Origin: Theristus sp. LFF4_11
Taxonomy: Eukaryota; Nematoda; Chromadorea; Monhysterida; Xyalidae
Assembly: GCA_030248135.1 (NCBI GenBank)
Contig: JASANC010002463.1
Coordinates: 42,499 to 106,498 of the forward strand
DNA: 64,000 nucleotides
Direction of reading: 5' to 3'
In this document: positions 35,501 to 43,882 of the stretch, in pieces
Position numbering within the stretch: the first letter of the stretch is position 1
Layout of the letters: each line of letters opens with the position of its first letter
Notes under the pieces: generated by a model
Seen by the model: the letters and a program-made list of their open reading frames with translations, nothing else
Told to the model about the DNA's origin: nothing
Databases searched by the model: none
Made by a program: the position numbers and the translations under genes

Positions 35501-38152
35501 CATGCGAATAGGCGAAAACGCCGTTTGCACGGTACGCCGAATGGTATTTTTTTGATAATTTAGCTGACTGAGAGAGCGTTGCTACCAAACTATTATCTTT
35601 TTGCTTTTGGTTCTGCAACTCCAAAGGTGAGCAGTTTCACGTTTCACGCGGGAATTCAAATTGACCCTGAGAGTCTGTGAGATATACGGCTGATTCACTG
35701 GCGCCATTTTGAATTGCCGCATCAAGCATGGATCCATTTCACGCCTACTAACGTATTGAATCGCCAAACTAAAAAAGAGGATTGTTGTATGTTGCTATTG
35801 AACAAGCGTACTATCTTATAACACGTGTGGTCGATTTAGTAGTAACAGCGAGGTTTGTGGTAACAATTTTTTTGGTGCTGTTGAGCAGCAATTTGAGAGT
35901 CAGTTTGCATACTTTCGTTTTCAGGTGCAAATAGTACCGAGCGAAAAAGAGTCGAAATTCGCGTTCACCATGACAAGTAAACTGGTGAAGGAAAACGCGA
36001 GTGGCATTCGTGTGCCGGTCAGTCGCAAGGGAAACGTCAAAGAGTCCGCTGAAGTCAGTTTCGTCGAATTTTACTAAGCGACCTTCATGAAGCGACCGTC
36101 AAATTTAGTGACGCGTAGCTGTGTGAAAAACACAGCTACGCGGTCACTAAATACTGCTTCATGAATGCCGCTTTGGATTCTGCTGAATTTTCTGGAGATC
36201 TTTACTGCGGCCGTACTCTGTTTAGAACACAGTGATGTTGTGCTGTCGCAAGCAAACACACAGTCTCACACATACGCTGACACGCGCGCTGGTGTTACAT
36301 CGTGTGTGTGCCGGTGTGTTTCTCAGCGACTGAATGCAGCATTGCGGTGTAATAACAGTGTAATGTAATGTAATAGGGTCTTTGGATATAAAAAGCGAAT
36401 AACAATTTTCATTTGCAAATCTACTCAGGTCGAATGGACTACTATTCAAATGAGCGCCGTGGCCGGTCGCGATTTCGTAGGTGCAAACGGTCGCTTGCTC
36501 TTTGCACCCGGAGAACTGGAGAAGAACGTTCAAGTGCAGTTGTTGGACGAAAAAGTATCGATTGCTGTTTTTCTTCTTCTTTTTGAAACTGATAACTTTA
36601 TTTGCTCATGAACACCGACAAAATGTTCGCCTCTTTCGGGCCACCCTGTATTACAATGTTGCTCCGGTCCATGGGCTGTAATTTCGATCCAATATTTTGA
36701 ATCCGATTAAAAAGCGGAAACTTTGTTTTTTACCGCACCATTTTCTTCAAACTAAAAAAACAGCGTCAATGCTCGCAAAAAATGAGAAAAAAACTTTTAT
36801 TGAGTGACTGTGTCGTGTGTGATTGCCAGTTTTGACTGCGTGATTTTTTTATTCCTGATTCCTCACACGTCTATGAATCCCACTAGCTGGGCTAGCTTCT
36901 ATGTCTGATTCGCAAACGATAATTCTGAGCTATAAACATGTTTATTGGTTGCGATCCTCCATTAATGAAATCCAGTTATCATGCTCTTTATGGGTCTCCG
37001 TGTATCTCATGCTGTCTTAACAGTTTTTATCGGAGTTTCCCGCATTCTTGCAAAATAAAATGAATTAAATGAATGAATGATGCTGATCTATCACACTTTC
37101 AGCAACTGGACAAGCACGTATCGTTTGCGATCGAGCTGTCGCGCGTGCACTGTACGAATCAGAATACAGTGGTCGCATTGAGCTCGAAACGGCGACGCTG
37201 TCTCGTTACGATCGTCAACGACGACACGAGGTTTGATTGTGTTTAACACGCACGAATGAACATGATTCAGGCAATGTTTTCAACACCGGCAGACAAAGCA
37301 ATGCGTCAAAGTGGGGACTCCCCTCGGCAGAGCTCGATTCTCCAAACGTCCGTACTAAATATTGCAGTCTGACGCGCTTCCACTCGTGCACTAGGAGCAA
37401 CCAGCCACTCCTGAGTTCCACGTTTTCAATGCAGCGTTTTATGACTCTGGGTAGCTTGTGACTAAGTGGTCAGAGGCGCTGGTACAAACGAGACACGTGG
37501 GTTCGAATCGCAGTCGAGGTCATAATGATTGCAGGCGTCTTTGTCGCTGAAATAGATTCCTGGATTTGCGAGATTGATGGAGAAAACCCGTTTGGAAAAC
37601 CACTTTTGACCGAACATTTCATTTCGACTTCTTCAATTTTTTTCGCTGCAGTGCCCGTCTGCTCAGCAACGTCGGGCGCCTTCTGACCGAGCAAATGGAG
37701 CGTTTGCGTGCGAGCGAGTCGCTCAGTTGGCGGCAGCAGTTCATTCGTGCCGCCAATGTCGCCGGCGCAAACCTGCAACAGTCGAATGCTTGCGATGTGC
37801 GGCTTTTTTATGGTTTTTGGTTGAAATTTGATTGCAGAATTAATATCTCCAATGGATTTGGCTGATTTTTGGCTTGATTTGACAATTTTGATAAATTTCA
37901 ACGCAAAAAATTATTGCTTCATGTCACTATTTACTCCCGTTTTTTAGTATTTTGTTCACGTATTCTCATTCGTCTGGAAACTGTTGTTCGCGTGCGTGCC
38001 GCCACCGTCGGTCGTCGGAGCTCCGGTGAGTTTCTTTGTTTATTGATTTGTCCATGGATCGATTGATAGATAGATAGATAGATTGACTGAATGACTGACT
38101 GACTGATCGACTGATTGATTGATGATTGGTTGATTGATTGATTAATTGATTG

Positions 38153-38213
<61 letters not shown>

Positions 38214-39162
38214 CTGATTGAATGATTGATTGATTGATTGGTTGATTGACTGGCTGATTGATTGATTGATTGAATGATTGCATGATCGATCTATTCATTT
38301 ATTCCTTCTACTTTTCAGCTGAGCGGTCTCCTCTCCGCCGGTCTGCTTGCATTGCTCACCATTCTGCTACGGGACACCCTGCACACGTTGGCGTGCATCG
38401 GTCGCTTTCCACCGTCGGTGCTCGCGCAAACGCTGCTGCCAGTCGCCTTCAACATGGCTGACTTCTTGGCTGTCAGGTTGGTTTTTTTCTGTATTATGGA
38501 GGATTTACTCGCTAGTTTTTCATTGCTTTATTGGTATTTTTGAGTTTTGTTTTTCTGAATGACCAGTTGTGTAAAATCTTGCTCGTCGCTGAAAGCCGTT
38601 TGCGTTCGGGAAACCATAACCACTCAAAGATGTTTGGATCGGCGCCGAAACTGTAAAACCGATTGGCCAGTTTTTCTAGTCTCAAGGCACCTTTTCATAC
38701 GAAACGTCTCATGAAAACCCCATTTTTTTTAAAACTTCGCATTTTCAGATTCATCAGCAAATTATTATTGACGGCAATTTTGCGGCTTTTTCTTCCAGGC
38801 ACGCGGTGTCAAACGAGCGCACCGCGGATGCTTGCATCGGCCATCTGACGGCGGTCGTGTGCGCGGCCATCTTGCTCGGTCTATCAGTCCCGTTGGTGAT
38901 TGGCTCCTTGATAGCGGAACGCAGTGAATTCGGCCAATTATCGATCAGCAGCGCTGCCGCGCAACAGTTCACGTGTCTATCGGTGTTGTTTTGCGCGCTG
39001 CTGCTGTGCGTCTTGATAGCGCAGTGGTTACGACGGTGCGTCGGCGGCGCTGAGCTCGGCGCCGGTTCGACTCTCGCGCGCGCCATCGCGGCGTTCGTGT
39101 CTGTGCTGTTTTGGATTGTGTATTTAGTGCTGGCTGTTTGGTGTTGTTTTCAAATTCAGTGA
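29590..39162 (+). CDS. Sodium/calcium exchanger (NCX/SLC8)-like protein with degenerate alpha repeats
   Basis: NCX proteins swap Na+ for Ca2+ across the plasma membrane through two alpha repeats and are regulated by two cytosolic Calx-beta domains. Eighteen exons join in phase to 1000 residues (human NCX1 is about 973): 29590-29814, 30126-30193, 30312-30433, 30887-31080, 31368-31459, 31636-31918, 32092-32392, 32615-32745, 34441-34590, 34903-35070, 35391-35531, 35925-36053, 36429-36554, 37103-37230, 37652-37796, 37948-38025, 38319-38476, 38799-39162. The acceptor at 34441 is weak. Landmarks in NCX order: GQLGPSTVLG after alpha-1; HSPLYYRI where NCX1 has SRAFYRIQA; Calx-beta 1 (FRYTTVDGTAKAGLDY); Calx-beta 2 (…VEWTTIQMSAVAGRDF, IVNDDTR); SWRQQFIRAANVAGA; VWKLLFACVPPPS; ADACIGHLT. 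Odd: alpha-1 GSSAPE reads AMRLPE and alpha-2 GTSVPD reads AFNMAD. The frame is intact, so it is probably a gene but may not transport. Confidence 0.88.
30721..30772 (+). repeat. (ATTAC)n microsatellite
   Basis: About ten near-perfect ATTAC units followed by a GT-rich palindromic remnant, in an intron of the NCX-like gene. Confidence 0.85.
31089..31240. mobile_element. TA-flanked MITE, CAGTCGAACTC family (copy 2)
   Basis: Starts CAGTCGAACTCTAAATTATA, then GGCAATCAGCTGATTGG, and closes with GTGATCACCAACCAATCAGC; the outermost right end is lost. It starts 8 bp after the donor of exon 30887-31080. Confidence 0.7.
32815..34366. mobile_element. 1.55-kb foldback element with ~700-bp arms
   Basis: The segment from ACCGACCC at about 32815 is repeated in inverse, with scattered differences, ending at GGGTCGGT near 34366. 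Matching blocks include GGCACAGTTTTTGAAAAG, CGCCTCTGCGTTAAGCTA, TCGGTCGCGCGCATACAT and ATTCTGAAAGCCCTTGAAAA. The arms meet near 33600. Frames inside it on both strands mirror each other and look accidental. It lies in the intron between NCX exons 32615-32745 and 34441-34590. Confidence 0.85.
34690..34800. repeat. SINE-like fragment, CAGCCTTTAAGCCCCG family
   Basis: GGGGCACAGCCTTTAAGCCCC, then TGTCTCGGGGGTG, matches GGGGACAGCCTATAAGCCCC with TGTCCTGGGGGC at about 54065-54105. A palindromic AAGCC arm precedes it. Two copies only, so the class is uncertain. Confidence 0.45.
35620..35765. repeat. Interspersed repeat, ACGCGGGAATTC family (diverged)
   Basis: GCAGTTTCACGTTTCACGCGG, GAATTCAAATTG and the inverse-like TTTGAATTGCCGCATCAAGC resemble 27690-27830. 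In an NCX-gene intron. Confidence 0.5.
36085..36375. repeat. Interspersed palindromic repeat with GT-rich partner
   Basis: TTTAGTGACGCGTAGCTGTG and its inverse CACAGCTACGCGGTCACTAAA form a near-perfect hairpin at about 36104-36148, followed by CTGCTTCATGAATGCCGC and then a GT-rich palindromic block like 28465-28598. In an NCX-gene intron. Confidence 0.6.
37018..37080 (+). mobile_element. 3' tail of a retroelement family (copy 3)
   Basis: CAGTTTTTATCGGAGTTTCC, then CGCATTCTTGCAAAATAAA and an ATGAATGAATGATG tail. Confidence 0.45.
37262..37400 (-). mobile_element. Diverged tRNA-derived SINE relative
   Basis: On the - strand there is GCGCGTCAGACTGCAATA, then GAGAATCGAGCTCTGCCGAGG, resembling the tRNA head of the SINE at 57583-57742. 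The body is not recognisable. Confidence 0.45.
37451..37520 (+). mobile_element. tRNA-like sequence, probably a SINE head
   Basis: An A-box-like GACTAAGTGGTCAGAGGCGC and a B-box-like GTGGGTTCGAATCGC have the right order and spacing (about 40 bp), but flanking acceptor stems do not pair well. More likely a tRNA-derived repeat or pseudogene than a working tRNA. Confidence 0.4.
38040..38300 (+). repeat. (TGAT)n microsatellite with GATA/GACT variants
   Basis: About 260 bp of ATTG, GATA and GACT units, filling nearly the whole intron between NCX exons 37948-38025 and 38319-38476. Confidence 0.9.
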
Positions 39163-39293
39163 TGACCTTTTTAAGAACAGGTTTCGTGAACATTGTTTTG
39201 TGATTGTTTTTGTGTACGTTTGTTTGTTTCACGTGTTCCTGTACATTTTACTCTATAAAAAGTGTTCGTTTTAAAAAATGCCGGTCAAATTTC

Positions 39294-39299
39294 AATAAA
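39294..39299 (+). promoter_or_regulatory. Poly(A) signal AATAAA of the NCX-like gene
   Basis: A canonical hexamer 132 bp after the TGA stop, in an AT-rich 3' UTR; spacing is as expected. Confidence 0.6.
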
Positions 39300-39550
39300 C
39301 TTTTTGATGACGTTTTTAGTGGCTGCTTTCATTGTGCACACTTTTGAAATAAATTACAGACACATGCATTTGGTCATCAAGGAATTCGGAAATTACAACA
39401 ACGTCAAAAAAAGTTTTTTATTGCACGGAGGCGAAAGACACTGCATGTGAAATGGGCATAACTTTTCAATTGTTCAACAAAAAACACACCGCACAATCTT
39501 TTTAAAAAAGTCATGTTCATTTCAATTTTTGAAAGCTTTTTGTGCGACTA

Positions 39551-40002
39551 CCGTATTACCCCCATTAAACCCCCCCACCATTAATCCCCCCCCCAATAAA
39601 CCCCCACCCCCATGACCAGTTTCCGAATAATCCCCCCCACAAATAATCCCCCATGGGGGATTATTGGAGACCTGTTTGAAACACATACCCAGCGAATTCA
39701 GTGGATGGTTGCAGTGAAAATGATGAAATTGTGCTACCAAAGGCCCCAAATGGGTGAGTTAATAGTAATTTCATTACAAAAGGCTGTTATAAAAGGAAAT
39801 TTCTATGTAGAGTAGAAGTTTCTGCGACTTTCTTGCCTGCCATGCAAGGTTGTTTTGTCATTTTTCAACAAACCCCCACCCCTAGAATTTTTTTGTAAAT
39901 AAACCCCCCCCCACCAATAATCCCCCCCCCACCAATAAACCCCCACCCCTAAAAGTCGCTGACGCATTAATCCCCCATGGGGGTTTATTGGAGGTAATAC
40001 GG
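39551..40002. mobile_element. TA-flanked element with CCGTATTACC ends and C-rich repeats
   Basis: The ends CCGTATTACC and GGTAATACGG are exact inverses and are bounded by TA on each side (39549-39550, 40003-40004). The interior near both ends is packed with AATAAACCCCC / AATCCCCC blocks, including CCCCCATGGGGGATTATTGG-type palindromes. No protein frame. A second element with CCGTA ends is at 59614-59875. Confidence 0.75.
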
Positions 40003-40073
40003 TATTCTGTTTGTTAAACGTCAATTTTGAACGTTTGCTGACCTTTTTTGATTTTGAGTGTTCCGAAAAAAAA

Positions 40074-41674
40074 ATGCAGACATTTTTGTGGTTAGTCGGT
40101 TTGATCGTGGCCTTCACTCAACCAATCAGTGCATTCTTGTGTGAGTCCATTATTTTCCCTTTACTTATTTAAAAAAACATATTTTTTGAAATTTTTGAAA
40201 TTTGTGAATTTCTGAAATGAAAACAACAGATATTTTCAGAACAGAAATTATCCCGAACTTGCTGATTGGTTGCGGTTTGATTTTATACTTGGCACCTGAT
40301 ATTGACGAATAAGCAAACAGAAAAATATCAAAACAAATTTTTTAAATGATTGAAAAGATCTCCGCTTTGGAGAACTGCCAAATACATACCACTGGTAGCC
40401 CAAGAAAAGTGTTGATTAACCACAGAATTTTATCAGAGCAATTCAGGCCTTGAGCGCTGCTGTATCGCGAAGGCACCGAACAAGGCGACGGTACCCCCGG
40501 AGTCCGTGCAGAATTTCAAAGTTCCCGCCGGCACGAAAGCGATCGCCGACTGCAACCGAGACGGCGAATGTGGAAGGCTCGTTTACACGTGCGTCGCTGC
40601 GAGACCGGGCAGCCGAAGGCCCGGCCAGTGGAGCAGTCCGACTCCGGCGAAATGCACAAGTGAACGGGACGGGAACGGGATTAGCATTATTGTTGTTGCT
40701 GATATTTTTGAATTTTTTCTTGAAAAAAAACCGTGCTGCTTAGTGTGAGTTGTAAGTATCAGTTTTGAGTTTGTATTGTTGACTTTAAAACTGCCAGACC
40801 CCACGGTCGTTGCGGTTTTAGTTTACCAACAATGTGAACAAAGACCGCACCGCAGGGTGCACCGCTCACTGGCAGGTCAGTTCGCAGCCCCACTAAACCA
40901 CAAAGTAAAGCACTGATGACCGTGGAACCTTCCGCGTTTTAGCACAGCACAACACTCCTAGAAGTTGTTAGGCTGGAATCTCAGTTGTACTCATTGCTGA
41001 TTGGTTGCATCAGCGTGGTAACCGGTTGAATTTTTGCATTTAGGAAATTGTATGCGGTCGTTTGAGAAATTGCTGGTGGTCTTTTCTTCACCGACTTCAA
41101 TATTGATCTTTGTTTGTTGGTTTCAGCCGATTGCTGCAACACAAAAATGACCCTTGGCCGCTATTCCGATCTTTCGCATCCGGCGAATGACGCGAATTTG
41201 GTGCCGAAAGGGACAACGGTGCGTTTTTGACGTGATTTTTTTCGTTGTCATCAGATAAAAACCTTGCTTGAGTGCTTGAGACGTGAAATCGTTTTCTACT
41301 TGTTTGATCAAAAATACATAGTAGTTATAAGGTTGCGGCTAATTCAGGTAAAATCGCAGACTGGACGACCGTTTCACTGCTGTGGATCGCTGTTGAAATG
41401 GATGGAGGCCGTGATACCGTGTTCATGAAAGCGATTCTGCAGCGCTTTTGCTTGTTTTGAAAACAAGTCACGCTTGTTTTGTTTTGTCAGTCACGCTGAC
41501 GAAAGGTGTCCGAAGCAGGTGTCCGGTTCAGTGGCCTGTCCTGGGTATCACGCGCTATGTCCGTTCCTCGGAAATAAACGTCGCTCAAAACGGCGAGTGT
41601 GGTGTTGCTACTTTCATTTTTGGGCCACCACGCCGGACATTTGGGTGGACAGGACAGCGGACACCTTTTTTTAG
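40074..41674 (+). CDS. Putative secreted Cys-rich protein (model tentative)
   Basis: Exon 1 (40074-40140) encodes MQTFLWLVGLIVAF and a typical signal-peptide end (ISA). Exon 2 (40447-40659) joins in phase and gives a Cys-rich module of about 70 residues: CCIAKAPNK, VPAGTKAIADC, GECGRLVYTC, GQWSSPTPAKC. Exon 3 (41127-41218) joins in phase and starts a second similar module (DCCNTKM… LVPKGTT). Downstream joins are unclear: a possible exon from 41347 (GRPFHCCG) and one from 41482 (DERCPKQ… CPGYHALC) ending in TAG at 41674. The spacing of Cys with a late Trp recalls sushi/CCP modules, but I would not assign it. Function unknown; probably extracellular. Confidence 0.5.
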
Positions 41675-43602
41675 CGTGAGTTTTACATTGCGTTGAGTTT
41701 TATTGGTTTTTTGAGCGGTGGTTGAGTGAATAAAAGGTGAACGGTTACGGTGAGCAAAATCTTCTACTTCGTTGTTTACCCGTTTGAAATTGTACTGGGT
41801 CAATAATCAGCACATCCATTTTTTTTCAACTCGACTTGCTAAAAATAGCTAAGTCGGATTTTCCCCGAAAAAAATCCTCGTTCGGTGAAACAACCAACTG
41901 GAGAGAAATTTTCACTCTCAATGCAAAAAAATCTACATTTCGCTCCAGAATGGTGGAACACGCAAAAATCACCGGAAAACTCCACCTACCAAGAAAACCG
42001 TGGTGTCATGCACGTCCAGGGGGGGCATGTTTTATTGTTGTGTTATGGGTTGTTGTGGGAGTCTGTGTTGTTGTTGTGATTTCAGTTTTCGGTATTTGCC
42101 AGCATGGTTGGTTGTTGCAGGCGCCTGCGGACAGCAACACGATTTCCAGTGTAGATTGTGTTTCGGATAGCATTTATTATATTTGCTCTTTACTTTGTTG
42201 TGTCTATGTTGGATTGAACGTGTATATTTGTACTCTAAGAGCATACACACATGCGCGGTGTGTGTGCGCATAGTTTTTTTGGTCTCCGGGGTAAGTCCGT
42301 TACACGCGGGGCGTTGAAAATTGGGTAGAACTCAAGGGGAGTGCGATTTATTTGCCCAAAACCGAAACTCAAGTAAACAATCATTTTTCTCAAAAAATTG
42401 TTTCAATCTTTTATATTTTTTAAACGCCATGCTACTATGATCGACAATGTTCAATTTTTGTTGATTTGCTTACCGCCTTAAAATTTTATGGCCAAATTTT
42501 GGGCTACTTTTTATTGTCTGCGTAAATCTGATGTTCATTAAAAAAATCCTCAGGCTACTTTTTATTTTACTTTTTAGCCAATTTCAGCCGTTAACCGATT
42601 CTCTCTCATGTTGTTGGTGCATAAGCACAGGTCAAGAGTACTTACACCCATTGTCAGAAACATGCACAGTTACCGGAGCGCGGTTTAGAGTTTTTTTCGG
42701 ACAGGTTTTGCGGTATATTTCCTAAAACTCATATCAGTATTTTGCGGGTTTAGCTGTCGCACTGTTGTTAAACACGGTTTTTTCATGTTTTAGCCATAGC
42801 ACAATCAATGCAGCTTACTGGTTGTGTTACGGACAAAAAATGTTAACTCGAAATATAAATTTGGTATCACCTTTCAAACCTCGAATGTTTGATTTTCAGA
42901 ATGTTCCCTGATATCTAACCAGGTATAAACAAACTGTCGCAGCTGAATAGCTCGATTTGAAACGAAGTGGTACTTTACATATATTTTTTTCATTTTTTAA
43001 AGGTGTGTCGAATCCCCGTATTTAGTCAAACGTTTTTTCTTTGATATCCCAGCTGATTCTTGAAAAAACCTACCTGATTTATTATTTTTTTATTTACACA
43101 CACCGCTCTTTTGCTGAGTGACATCAAAAGAAAAATGAAAAACGTTTTTTATGAAAAAACACAGCTTTGGCTTTTGAAAAGTCGCCCAGGCGTATAAAAA
43201 ACACCAAGCGAACTTTTGAACGGACTGCAGAAACGCTTCGATGTTATTGTGTAGTCAATGTTTTTTTCTCAGTGTTTCTTTGAAAAAAAATTTCGAAGCA
43301 GATAAGACACTGGCTCAATGTGTTGAACAAACTCTTGGTGTACAGTAATTTTTATGGTGTCTTCTTTACAGCTAAACTGTATTAGCTGGTGTTTTTATTG
43401 ATGCCATTTATTAATACAGTGGTGCTGCATTTTTTCAAGCTTTTGTGTACAGACGAGACTTTTTTATCTTACAGTTTTCATTGTTTTTTATGCAGGTACA
43501 TTGACAGAAAAAATGTAGCGAAATACTAACTAGAGGAAAATTGATGAAAATTTGAAATCACTCGAAAATCAATAAACCGTAAATCATTCCGATCTACTCG
43601 TC
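41675..43602. other. Spacer with no supported gene
   Basis: Short frames at 41836-42270 (both strands) overlap each other and lack family resemblance; they might hide a last exon of the upstream gene. The rest is AT-rich and featureless to me. Confidence 0.4.
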
Positions 43603-43882
43603 ATGAGCAAGTCAATATTCTTATTTTCCTTTCTGTTTTCGCTGGCATTTCCAATTTTGAACGCTCATGCTGCGAAAACTGAAGCAGCCCGCAACAAAAG
43701 TGGTCTGCCGCCACTGGACATACCGAACCGACGGGACAGTCAGTTTACTTTTTTTTGTTTTTTTGCAATTTTTTAAATTTGTTTGGACAGTTTGGTATGG
43801 GACAGATTTTTGCTGTGGCGCAATGGGTAGCCGTTTCGACTATGGTGAACACCCATCGTTAAAATCCACCCTCAATACGTAA
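43603..43882 (+). CDS. Putative small secreted protein, 75 residues
   Basis: 43603-43738 encodes MSKSIFLFSFLFSLAF with a signal-peptide end (NAHA), then a short polar segment. A 52-bp intron (GTCAGT…ACAG) joins in phase to 43791-43882, which gives FCCGAMGSRFDYGEHP and a stop. The CC-x-x-M-x-x-R-[FY] pattern echoes exon 41127-41218 of the upstream gene. A caution: the second exon overlaps a tRNA-like stretch (TGGCGCAATGGGTAGC… TTAAAATCC), so it may be a SINE fragment and the gene an illusion. Confidence 0.35.

Noticed and set aside
41836..42273. 145-codon frame on +
   Set aside because: No family likeness, runs into TG-rich simple sequence and overlaps a - strand frame; could hide one exon but not supported.
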